A stretch of DNA of 45,869 bases from Clostridia bacterium (GTDB taxonomy: Bacteria > Bacillota > Clostridia > Acetivibrionales > JAFADI01). Positions 16,282 through 24,149 of this stretch are shown in pieces. The position numbers and the translations under genes were made by a program. Under the pieces are notes generated by a model. It saw only the letters and a program-made list of their open reading frames with translations, was not told where the DNA came from and made no database searches. The stretch's first letter is position 1; each line of letters opens with the position of its first letter. Where the stretch lies: the NCBI GenBank assembly GCA_026418695.1, contig JAOAAU010000114.1, forward strand, positions 1-45,869. The letters run 5' to 3'.

Positions 16282-17301
16282 ATCTTTTGGGTATTCATTG
16301 ATAGCCTTCAATCGGTTAATCAATAATTCGTTGAACTTTTCAGCCTCTTCGGAGTTGGGCATATGTCCCGAGTTTTCAAATACAACTACCTCTTTTTGTG
16401 GTGCTTTCAGCTTATTGCAGTATTCCTCCACCAATTCCAGCCACGTGATCCGGTCATGCCTGCCCATACAGAAAAGGGCGGGTACTTTGAGTTCTGCATC
16501 CAATGCTAGAAAGTTTGTATCCATGAGTTGATTCCATAAATATTTCATGGAAAACTTCATTCCCTCCATTGGCTTAAGTTTAACGCTCAATGGATATTCC
16601 GGGGTGAAAAGGTTTGATAAATACCACCGGGTCAAGTCTTTTAAATTTTTTGTCACTCCGCCAAAATTCCCCAGCCATTTTCTTTGAACCACTAAATCCT
16701 CAACATTTTTATAACAGCCATTCTTCGGGAAGCCGACCATTTCCAATTGTTTTATCGCCTTTTTGTTGTTCTCCGTTTGTGCCTTATTGAATACGAACTC
16801 ATAGGACTTGATTTCTTCTTCCTTCCGGTTCACAACCTGGCTCACCCCGATATAAGCTTCAATGTGCTCCGGATATTGTTGCGCCAGCAGCAAACCGAAA
16901 ATAGTCCCAAAGGAATGCCCCATAACAAAGACCTTTTCCTTTTCGAATCGTTTTTTCAGCATCTGAATCAACTCACAAGCATCCTGTACGATCTGCTTCG
17001 AAGTCATGGACCCGGCTGGAATATCAGGGTTGTAGGATCTTCCTGCTCCTCTTTGATCCCACTGAACTACAACAAAATGTTCTTCCAGTGCAGAATTAAA
17101 ACGCCGGAGCACCCCCACCTCGGGTCCACCGGGACCTCCGTGCAAAAACAGTAAAACCGGTTTCTTGATGGAATGACCCCTGATATAGATATACTGCTTG
17201 ATTCCACTCAAAGAAATCTCCTCAATCACTGCAATGCTGCCCTCTTTCACCTTGCCGCCAATATCCCTGACAGGAGGAGTATGCCCATTCAAAATACCCA
17301 T
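16273..17301 (-). CDS. alpha/beta hydrolase, proline iminopeptidase-like (S33)
   Basis: 342 residues, cytoplasmic. Oxyanion-hole motif HGGPGG (54-59), DQRGAGRS (82-89), nucleophile elbow GHSFG (Ser130), and later GRHDRITW (acid) and NSGHMP (His) complete a serine hydrolase triad of the proline iminopeptidase/epoxide-hydrolase-like type. The ATG at 17301 begins one base after the TetR stop, with AAGGGG about 11 bases upstream, so the two are translationally coupled. The stretch before it has only TTG codons. Probably the regulated output of the TetR gene; the actual substrate is unknown. Confidence 0.9.
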   Translation of the reverse strand: MGILNGHTPPVRDIGGKVKEGSIAVIEEISLSGIKQYIYIRGHSIKKPVLLFLHGGPGGPEVGVLRRFNSALEEHFVVVQWDQRGAGRSYNPDIPAGSMTSKQIVQDACELIQMLKKRFEKEKVFVMGHSFGTIFGLLLAQQYPEHIEAYIGVSQVVNRKEEEIKSYEFVFNKAQTENNKKAIKQLEMVGFPKNGCYKNVEDLVVQRKWLGNFGGVTKNLKDLTRWYLSNLFTPEYPLSVKLKPMEGMKFSMKYLWNQLMDTNFLALDAELKVPALFCMGRHDRITWLELVEEYCNKLKAPQKEVVVFENSGHMPNSEEAEKFNELLINRLKAINEYPKDLV

Positions 17302-17302
17302 T

Positions 17303-17887
17303 CTAAACAGTCCCCTTTCCAACAAGGTTGTCGATCAGTTGATCGATCAGCTCGTCTCTTTGCGCATCATTGTATATATCCAGGCCAGAATACTTTTGCA
17401 ACTGATTTGATCTTAAAAAAATCACCTGAAGGGTTCCAAGTAACTGCTCGAGAAGAATATAATGCTCTTTGGGATTGTTCCTGTTAAAAACCTTTTCCAA
17501 GAGAGGCAGGTAAGCCGTCGCTGTCTGCTCGCTGTTTGTCGTTTCGCCTCCATGAATGAGGTCATTCAGGATCGAGTTCTTTGCAATCAAAGGATTTTTC
17601 ACCAAAAACCCGGCTGTTGCTTTTACATAATGTCTTAAAATATCTACCGGCTGCATCTTTTCGATATCTTCAGGAATTGTCCTTGTGTCAATTTCCTCCT
17701 TCACGAGTATATTGACCGCCATCTTAATAAGATTGTCCTTGGTTTGAAAATGGTAGTTGATATTTCCAATAGCAACGCCCGCTTCCTTCGCAATTTTCCT
17801 GATGGAAATCTTATCGATATTCCCTTGTCTCAGGAATTTAAGCGTAACATCAAGAATGGTCTTTTTTATACTTTGTTCTTCGTTCAT
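17303..17887 (-). CDS. TetR/AcrR family regulator of the hydrolase operon
   Basis: 194 residues. The N-terminal helix-turn-helix (about 20-60) reads DKISIRKIAKEAGVAIGNINYHFQTKDNLIKMAV; the C-terminal half is the variable ligand-binding region. I place the start at ATG 17887, which follows GGAGG; an in-frame ATG at 17914 lies inside the operator palindrome and has no ribosome site. It is the first gene of a two-gene operon with an alpha/beta hydrolase, under a consensus promoter whose start region is covered by a 27-bp palindrome, so autorepression is likely. Confidence 0.92.
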   Translation of the reverse strand: MNEEQSIKKTILDVTLKFLRQGNIDKISIRKIAKEAGVAIGNINYHFQTKDNLIKMAVNILVKEEIDTRTIPEDIEKMQPVDILRHYVKATAGFLVKNPLIAKNSILNDLIHGGETTNSEQTATAYLPLLEKVFNRNNPKEHYILLEQLLGTLQVIFLRSNQLQKYSGLDIYNDAQRDELIDQLIDNLVGKGTV

Positions 17888-17906
17888 TCTGTAATCCTCC
17901 AAATCC

Positions 17907-17966
17907 TTGAACACCGTTTTGTACGGCGTTCAAATTTATTATAGAAAACATCATACCCGATGTCAA
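17907..17966 (-). promoter_or_regulatory. consensus sigma-A promoter with TetR operator
   Basis: Minus-strand -35 TTGACA (17966-17961), a 17-bp spacer and -10 TATAAT (17943-17938) put +1 near 17931. A palindrome at 17907-17933 (arms TTGAACACCGT and ACGGCGTTCAA, 10 of 11 matching, 5-base centre) covers the start point. A repressor bound there would block initiation of the TetR-hydrolase operon. Confidence 0.82.
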
Positions 17967-18046
17967 GTGTTGGAAACCCCTATTTTAAGAGAAGGGCTTG
18001 GAGTAAATTGTTTAGAGGCTTTTTGTCTTTAGTAAATGTGTGCCAT

Positions 18047-18084
18047 TAAAAAAGGAATTCTCTAGCAATGCTTGAGAATTCCTT
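18047..18084 (-). terminator. rho-independent terminator of the TsaA-UvrA gene
   Basis: AAGGAATTCTC (18052-18062) pairs with GAGAATTCCTT (18074-18084), with an inner AGC/GCT pair, and is followed on the minus strand by six Ts. It lies 22 bases past the stop of the large fusion gene. Confidence 0.8.
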
Positions 18085-18105
18085 CTTATTTTTCGTATCG
18101 TGACA

Positions 18106-21100
18106 CTAAAGATGCTTCCTCAAATATTTTCCCGTATAGCCTTGTTCACATGCTGCAACTTCCTTAGGCGTCCCCTGTGCTACCACATATCCCCCCTGAC
18201 ATCCGCCTTCAGGCCCTATATCAATAATCCAATCTGCATTACTGATCATATCCGAATTGTGTTCAATGACGATGACCGTATTTCCAGCATCGGTAATGCG
18301 GTGGATCACCTTCAGAAGATTCTGAACATCTTCAAAATGCAATCCTGTAGTCGGTTCATCCAGAATATACAGGGTTCTTCCCGTATCATCACGGCTCAAC
18401 TCTTTTGCCAGTTTAATTCTCTGGGCTTCCCCTCCGGACAGCGTTAGAGCGCTTTGCCCGAGCCTTATATAATCCAGTCCGACATCATGCAGGGTCTGAA
18501 GCACCTTTTCAATTTTCGAATTCCCTTGAAAGAACTCTAATGCTTCCTTCACATCCATTTCAAGAACATCTGCAATAGTCCTGCCCTCCACCCTGATCTC
18601 CAAGGCTTCCGGATTGAATCGCTTACCATGGCATTGTGAACACTCCACCCAGACATCCGGCATGAAATGCATTTCGATGCACTTTCTTCCCTCTCCGCCG
18701 CAAGCCTCGCAACGCCCTTCCTTACTGTTGAAGCTGAACCGGTTTTGCTTGTACTTCCTCTTTTTAGCTTCTTCGGTGGCTGCAAATACATCCCGGATAT
18801 CATCAAAGACGCCCGTATAGGTAGCCGGATTGGAGCGCGGCGTCCTTCCGATGGGCATCTGGGTGATGTTGATCACCTTATCAATCATCTCAATGCCTTC
18901 TATATAGTCAAAAGGACCCGGAGCATCTTCTGACAGATTCAAGTGCCTTGCCATTGCCGGATAAAGGGTCTTTGAAACCAGGCTGCTCTTACCCGAACCA
19001 CTGACTCCTGTTACGCAGGTGAAAACCCCAAGGGGAAAATCCACATCGATATTCTTCAGGTTATTAAGCCTTGCACCCCTTAACTTGATCCACTTTTCAG
19101 GTTTTCTTGGCATTCGTTCCGGGTTTCCTACCTTCTTGACACCCCTGAGATACTTCCCGGTGTCCGACACAGGGTTGTCCATGACTTCCTCCGGGGTGCC
19201 TTCGGCAATAATGCTTCCCCCATATTCTCCTGCCCCCGGCCCAACATCAATAATCCGGTCTGCCGCCAGCATGGTATCCGCATCATGTTCTACTACAACC
19301 ACTGTATTCCCTGCATCTCTAAGGCCTTTCATGGTTTCAACCAACTGATAGTGATCCCTTGGATGCAACCCAATGGATGGCTCATCGAGGATATATAAAA
19401 GATTTGTCAGGCCGCATCCAAGCTGTGTAGCAAGCCTAAGTCTCTGTGCCTCTCCACCGGATAGTGTTGGCGCGGCACGATTCAGTGTCAGATACTGTAC
19501 ACCTACATCCGTTAGAGCCTGCAATCTCTTATTTAATTCACTCAATACCTGTGCAGCTATCTGATATTGCTGATTTGTGAGCTTGGAAGGCAAATCCGTT
19601 ATCCATTTCTTCAAGTCTTCTATGGTCATTCCAACCGTTTCCGGAAACCTTGTGTTTCCAATGGTTACAAGACGTCCTTCCGCCGCCAGACGCTCGCCTT
19701 TGCAGGTTGGGCATTCTTTCTCGCGCATAAAAGCTGATACAATCCGCTCTGCTGTCCCCCCATTATTCTCTTTAAAGAGTCTGGAAATATGGTTATAAGC
19801 CCCTTCTGCCGGGCGAACAATTTCCCCTCTTCTTCCATTGGTATTCTCGTACTCAAAGCATAATTCTCTCCCATTGGAGCCATACAGCGCCTGCTGCCTG
19901 AAGTCCTCAGGCAGCTGATTCCAGGGCAGTTCCAGATCCACCTTCATCTCCTCCGCCAGCGCCAGAACTTCTCCCCGCATCCAGTTGGCGTTGGGTTTCT
20001 GACGATGCTTTCTCAGGTTCCCCCACCATGGGGAGGCTTCATCAAGAATGGATCGCTCCGGGTTGGAGATAATTAACTCCGGGTCTATGCTGAGCTTTAA
20101 ACCAATACCGTTACAGTCGGGGCACATCCCCTCCGGATTGTTGAAGCTGAAGGTGGATGCAGTAAGCTCAAAGAAAATCCTGGAACAGTGATAGCACAGG
20201 TCTCTAGTTTGAAGCAGAAATGCTTCTTTCCCTTCTATGGTTACAAGGATGGCTCCATTCCCAAGCTCAAGCCCTTGTTGGACAGCCTCTTTGACACTAT
20301 GAGAGAATTTGCTTTTCTCCTTATTCGGAACACTGATTCCCGGTGTCGTAAAAATACCGATGGGAGTATCTGAATTAAAAGCTCTGATGTCAAACCTTGT
20401 TTCTGGCTTTAATTCTGTAAGTGCGGCAGCGATTTCCTCCTTGCTTAGAGGTCTTAAGGCTCTTCCGCAATCCGGGCAATGCCTTGTTCCTATTCTTGAA
20501 AACAGCAGCCGCAAATAATCATAGATATCTGTGATGGTACCTACCGTAGACCTTGGATTCCGGCTGATGGTTTTCTGCTCTATCGCTATCGCCGGGGGGA
20601 GGCCTGATATCTGCTCAACTTCCGGTTTTCCAAGCTGTTCGAAGGCCATCCTTCCTGTAGTGGACATGCTGTCCATAAACCGTCTCTGGCTTTCGGCATA
20701 GAGGGTATCAAAGGCCAGGCTGGATTTCCCGCTTCCGCTGACCCCGGTAATCACAGTAATTTTGTTTTTGGGAATGATTGTGTCAACATTTTTTAAGTTG
20801 TTTTGCTTCGCTCCCTTGATGGTAATATAGTTTGAATTATTCTCGGCTGCAACCTTTGATTCATCCCCTATTTGAAGACTCCTTCCCTCTTCCGTTTCAC
20901 AATCTTTCATATATTTTTTGATTTGATCCACATCCGACTCAATCATCGTTATATGGTCAATACTGTGATTCGCTTCTCTGTCATCAAGCCATTCAGGCCA
21001 ATGTCTGACCCATTGCGGCACATAGAACTCCCGGACTCTGTCCAGTGCTGGAATATAAGGCTTGATACCTATTACCGGGGTCTTATCAAAAGAATCCAAG

Positions 21101-22077
21101 TCAGACAGCCTTATTACTCTTCGCCGCTGGTCCAGTTCCAGTACCCTTGCGGTTGTCAGCGCAATGGGATTGGGCCGCACAGGAGACCTTGATGCAAACA
21201 CCCCTGTCCTGGGCGCATCCTCATAAGGCGGCTCCCCCTGGGTAACCCTTCGGTAAGTCCGATTGTCGAACCTGTGAAACCACCATAAAATCCGCATGTG
21301 GGAAAACTGGGATAAAACTTCAAGCGTCTGGCCGTCCGGATCATTGAGCTCCAAATAACACGCTCCCTCCTGCTTTCTAATGGTTCCAAGCTGCCGTATC
21401 TGCATAGAACTTGTCCCCTCTGTTTCATAGGGAATTGCAATGGCATTCTCCAGCGGTAAAGGATGAACGCTTTTATCCAGCCGCCATTCTGGCCATTTTC
21501 CCATAGAATTACCTGTAACAGCACGGTATACCCTGTCTTCACAAGGGAAGTACGGTTTTATATCCAGTATTTTCGCTCCGTCGTAGCTATTTGCATAATC
21601 CAATTCAATTATGCCTGTGTTTTCATTCACACGAATTACTCTTGATACGAAAATGCTGATCCTGTTTTCATTCCAGCTGCCAAGCAGTTTTTTACTTGTA
21701 CTTAATATCTCTTGAAGTTCTTTCGGAGTGTCTGTAGGTACTCTATTTCCATTGGTTTCAAAAAATACCAAGGCGTGGCTAAATAGTTCCAGGTGCTTCA
21801 AGGCCGGTCGATATTTTTCATAAACCACGGCATAGGTATGGTTTTCACTCATGATCAGCCGCCCTACAGGGTTGATTTCAAAGATATTCTCCTCTATGTT
21901 TTCTTTCATATGAACCTCCATATCCTGTATATTAGAAAAGCCCATTTTTCTCAGGTTATCACAGGCTGCATCCAAACACTTGATGAATCTTGCTATATTC
22001 ATAGATATTGCATGATCCATTGAATCATTGCTGCTGCCATCCCCACAAGGTCCTCCGTTTTCCCCATTGACATTCAC
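18106..22077 (-). CDS. fusion protein: two TsaA/TrmO-like modules plus complete UvrA-like ABC ATPase
   Basis: 1323 residues. Module 1 (about 66-200) is TsaA-like but lacks the cofactor-binding motif. Module 2 (about 226-365) has RTGVFASRSPVRPNPIALT (290-308) and GIKPYIPALD (337-346), the hallmarks of TrmO, the SAM-dependent tRNA methyltransferase that acts on t6A. Both modules end in a WPEW-x-x-D motif (195-201, 360-366). From about 415 a UvrA-like protein follows: Walker A GVSGSGKS at 445-452 and 1024-1031, LSGGEAQR twice (second at 1213-1220), and zinc-type pairs CPDC 534-537, CYHC 628-631, CEAC 1123-1126 and CSQC 1146-1149. Only 90 residues separate the first two pairs, so the UvrB-binding insertion looks shortened, as in UvrA paralogues. 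GTG 22077 is the longest start but has no ribosome site; ATG 22002 is a good alternative. Confidence 0.88.
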   Translation of the reverse strand: MNVNGENGGPCGDGSSNDSMDHAISMNIARFIKCLDAACDNLRKMGFSNIQDMEVHMKENIEENIFEINPVGRLIMSENHTYAVVYEKYRPALKHLELFSHALVFFETNGNRVPTDTPKELQEILSTSKKLLGSWNENRISIFVSRVIRVNENTGIIELDYANSYDGAKILDIKPYFPCEDRVYRAVTGNSMGKWPEWRLDKSVHPLPLENAIAIPYETEGTSSMQIRQLGTIRKQEGACYLELNDPDGQTLEVLSQFSHMRILWWFHRFDNRTYRRVTQGEPPYEDAPRTGVFASRSPVRPNPIALTTARVLELDQRRRVIRLSDLDSFDKTPVIGIKPYIPALDRVREFYVPQWVRHWPEWLDDREANHSIDHITMIESDVDQIKKYMKDCETEEGRSLQIGDESKVAAENNSNYITIKGAKQNNLKNVDTIIPKNKITVITGVSGSGKSSLAFDTLYAESQRRFMDSMSTTGRMAFEQLGKPEVEQISGLPPAIAIEQKTISRNPRSTVGTITDIYDYLRLLFSRIGTRHCPDCGRALRPLSKEEIAAALTELKPETRFDIRAFNSDTPIGIFTTPGISVPNKEKSKFSHSVKEAVQQGLELGNGAILVTIEGKEAFLLQTRDLCYHCSRIFFELTASTFSFNNPEGMCPDCNGIGLKLSIDPELIISNPERSILDEASPWWGNLRKHRQKPNANWMRGEVLALAEEMKVDLELPWNQLPEDFRQQALYGSNGRELCFEYENTNGRRGEIVRPAEGAYNHISRLFKENNGGTAERIVSAFMREKECPTCKGERLAAEGRLVTIGNTRFPETVGMTIEDLKKWITDLPSKLTNQQYQIAAQVLSELNKRLQALTDVGVQYLTLNRAAPTLSGGEAQRLRLATQLGCGLTNLLYILDEPSIGLHPRDHYQLVETMKGLRDAGNTVVVVEHDADTMLAADRIIDVGPGAGEYGGSIIAEGTPEEVMDNPVSDTGKYLRGVKKVGNPERMPRKPEKWIKLRGARLNNLKNIDVDFPLGVFTCVTGVSGSGKSSLVSKTLYPAMARHLNLSEDAPGPFDYIEGIEMIDKVINITQMPIGRTPRSNPATYTGVFDDIRDVFAATEEAKKRKYKQNRFSFNSKEGRCEACGGEGRKCIEMHFMPDVWVECSQCHGKRFNPEALEIRVEGRTIADVLEMDVKEALEFFQGNSKIEKVLQTLHDVGLDYIRLGQSALTLSGGEAQRIKLAKELSRDDTGRTLYILDEPTTGLHFEDVQNLLKVIHRITDAGNTVIVIEHNSDMISNADWIIDIGPEGGCQGGYVVAQGTPKEVAACEQGYTGKYLRKHL

Positions 22078-22092
22078 AGTTTGTTTGGGTAC

Positions 22093-22113
22093 ATTGGAAA
22101 ATATAAATCCAAT
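22093..22113. promoter_or_regulatory. inverted repeat in the divergent control region
   Basis: ATTGGA (22093-22098) and TCCAAT (22108-22113) are perfect inverted arms around an AT-only 9-base centre. They lie in the 57-bp gap between the TsaA-UvrA and GyrI-like genes. This is a plausible operator for the AraC regulator encoded at 22658; no binding evidence. Confidence 0.4.
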
Positions 22114-22134
22114 TTTTCAGGTAAGGTGAGCAGG

Positions 22135-22641
22135 ATGGAATTTAAAAGAATCATCAGCATGGATACCACTACTTTTATCGGAATGAACTTTTATGGCGAC
22201 CCCTTTGAAAAGGCTTCCGCCTGGAGCGAAGAAAACGAGATCGGAGAACTCTGGAAGAGGTTCAGCCGCTATCTTGAAGTTCATCCCGATTCCATCAAAA
22301 ATATCAAACAGAAGGGCATTTCCTATGAAATTCACTTTCAGACGGAGGACACTGCAGCCAAAGGCTATTTTGATGTATTTGCAGGTGTAATGACTGAAAA
22401 TGCAGACTATATCCCTTTGGGATGTATCGCCAGACAGCTCCCTCCTTCGAAATACGCGGTAATTACACTGAGAGGAAATGAGATCATTTCTGATTGGGGA
22501 AAATCTGTTTTCATGGAATGGCTGCCTGCTTCAGGCTATGAGCTGTCCTACAATTATGTAATTCAATGTTATGATGAGCAGTTTAAAGACATGTCCCAGG
22601 TAGAGCAGTCAGAACTGGACCTTTATATTCCAATCAAGTGA
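22135..22641 (+). CDS. GyrI-like effector-binding domain protein
   Basis: 168 residues. The sequence fits the GyrI-like/AraC effector-binding fold (SOUL-like beta-alpha repeats): IPLGCIARQLPPSKYAVITLRG, then MEWLPASGYELSYNYVIQCYDEQ and the terminal SELDLYIPIK. Such domains bind hydrophobic drugs or, in E. coli GyrI (SbmC), protect DNA gyrase. No DNA-binding domain, no signal peptide. AAGGTGA precedes the ATG at 22135. It is 16 bases upstream of the AraC regulator gene and divergent to TsaA-UvrA, so it probably belongs to the same response. Ligand unknown. Confidence 0.75.
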   Translation: MEFKRIISMDTTTFIGMNFYGDPFEKASAWSEENEIGELWKRFSRYLEVHPDSIKNIKQKGISYEIHFQTEDTAAKGYFDVFAGVMTENADYIPLGCIARQLPPSKYAVITLRGNEIISDWGKSVFMEWLPASGYELSYNYVIQCYDEQFKDMSQVEQSELDLYIPIK

Positions 22642-22657
22642 ACCCGGGGTTAAAACC

Positions 22658-23518
22658 ATGAAACAGCTAAGGGAAATCTATACAGCAATCGAATACATCG
22701 AGGAAAACCTGAGGGAGCCTTTCAATGTCGGAGATGTGGCTCAAGCTTCAGGCTTCTCTTTATTCCACTTTTCAAGAATTTTCAATGCGCTCATTGGACA
22801 CAGTCCCTATGACTATATCATGCGGCGGCGACTGTCAGAAGCTTTTAAGGAGTTGGCAGGTACAGAAAGGACTATTACTGCCGTGGCCTTTGATTATCAG
22901 TTCAACAATGTCGAGACTTTCTCTCGGGCATTTAAAAAGATGTTCGGAGTCCTTCCCCATAAGATTAGAAACCTAAAAGAATCAGATTCGTTTATATTGA
23001 AAACCCCTGCAGATTACTGCTATATTGAGCATATCAATCAATGTGGTTTTTTTTCTCCCAGGATCGTAAAATTAGACTCTATTTCTATGGTTGGCAGGAT
23101 GACTCAAGGGAATCAACGTAATCCCTTCATGGAGGAGACTGCTTGGAATAGCCTTAGAAATGATATTCTTAGTAATATTCCCGGCGGGAATTCTGATCAG
23201 TTTTATGCAATAGTATTTCAGCCGGCTTTCTGGAGGAACTCTACCCATAGCCGGCTATTTGGAATTGACGTTCAAGATTTGAACATCCCTCCTGTATCTC
23301 TGATGAAAAAAACAATTCCAGCGCAAACCTTTGTCGAATTTAAACATCAAGGTCCCCTCACCAGTCTTGGAATGACCTATGATTATATCTGTCAGACTTG
23401 GCTTCCCAAGTCCGGATGCGGACCGGATGTAGTTTTCTCACTGGAGAAATGCAGCAATATAGACTGCTATATGAATATTTCAGTTTCAATTCTTATTCCG
23501 GTACAGAGTTCTGCATGA
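22658..23518 (+). CDS. AraC-family regulator with C-terminal GyrI-like ligand-binding domain
   Basis: 286 residues. An N-terminal AraC/XylS DNA-binding domain (about 1-105) has two helix-turn-helices: NVGDVAQASGFSLFHFSRIF, then FNNVETFSRAFKKMFGVLPH. A C-terminal effector-binding domain (about 125-285) follows, as in Rob and other multidrug-sensing AraC proteins. It is probably co-transcribed with the GyrI-like gene before it and is divergent to the TsaA-UvrA fusion gene, which it may activate when a ligand binds. The ligand and the target sites are unknown. Confidence 0.9.
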   Translation: MKQLREIYTAIEYIEENLREPFNVGDVAQASGFSLFHFSRIFNALIGHSPYDYIMRRRLSEAFKELAGTERTITAVAFDYQFNNVETFSRAFKKMFGVLPHKIRNLKESDSFILKTPADYCYIEHINQCGFFSPRIVKLDSISMVGRMTQGNQRNPFMEETAWNSLRNDILSNIPGGNSDQFYAIVFQPAFWRNSTHSRLFGIDVQDLNIPPVSLMKKTIPAQTFVEFKHQGPLTSLGMTYDYICQTWLPKSGCGPDVVFSLEKCSNIDCYMNISVSILIPVQSSA

Positions 23519-23529
23519 GAACTGCTCAA

Positions 23530-23627
23530 GGGGGACGCTTCTCAAATAGTCAAGTATTTTTGTTATAAAGCCTTCTGTTTCGGCTGCTTCCAATTCTTAT
23601 CAGGTGTACTATTTGAGAAGCGTCCCC
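23530..23627. repeat. GGGGACGCTTCTC-type element (family B, copy 1, 98 bp)
   Basis: Perfect terminal inverted arms: GGGGACGCTTCTCAAATAGT at 23531-23550 and its complement at 23608-23627. The 57-bp interior does not resemble those of the other copies. It sits 12 bases past the AraC stop, between convergent genes. There is no open frame inside. A shared core with the family A hairpins (GGGGACGsTTC) suggests a common origin. Confidence 0.85.
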
Positions 23628-23680
23628 AATTTTAAAAGCATCGCCCCTCCTGAATCAACGCATTCACCAGCATCCATTTA

Positions 23681-24139
23681 TCATTCCTGAAGCAGTTCAT
23701 TCTTTGCATTTATTGCATCCACGTAAGAATTATAAGCCAATCCTGCAATCATTAGGATCACTCCGATTACTTTGCCGGGAGACACTGCGCCGCTGGCAAT
23801 CAGGTCAATGATGATTCCCGCTAAAAGCTGCCCTGTAAAAGTCAGAAGCGTAACATACACCGTCGCTACCTTGGGTATAATCACATTGGAGGCAGCAACT
23901 ACTGCTACCCCGAGAAGACCTCCGCAAAAAGCCCAGAAAGGAATTCTTCCTAAACTCTTTGTATAGGTCAGGATCGGGAACTGCAGGATTCCGATAACCG
24001 CCAGCGTTGTCAGCAGACCGGCTGCATAATTGACCAGGGTTCCTCTGAAAACCCCGATTCTTTTGGCTAGCTGGGAATTGAAAACCATGGAAAGGATGAC
24101 AAGGCATCCGCTAAATAACGCTAATAAAATATAGAACAT
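23681..24139 (-). CDS. DMT-superfamily small transporter, YdcZ (DUF606) type
   Basis: 152 residues, five hydrophobic segments. The sequence (MVFNSQLAKRIGVFRGTLVNYAAGL, then VTLLTFTGQLLAGIIID) is characteristic of YdcZ-type half-size drug/metabolite transporters. It lies 10 bases downstream of a paralogous gene, so the two probably form a heteromeric pair. No strong ribosome site beyond a GGGGG run. Substrate unknown. A Crp-family regulator is divergently encoded upstream of the pair. Confidence 0.87.
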   Translation of the reverse strand: MFYILLALFSGCLVILSMVFNSQLAKRIGVFRGTLVNYAAGLLTTLAVIGILQFPILTYTKSLGRIPFWAFCGGLLGVAVVAASNVIIPKVATVYVTLLTFTGQLLAGIIIDLIASGAVSPGKVIGVILMIAGLAYNSYVDAINAKNELLQE

Positions 24140-24149
24140 ACACTACCCC

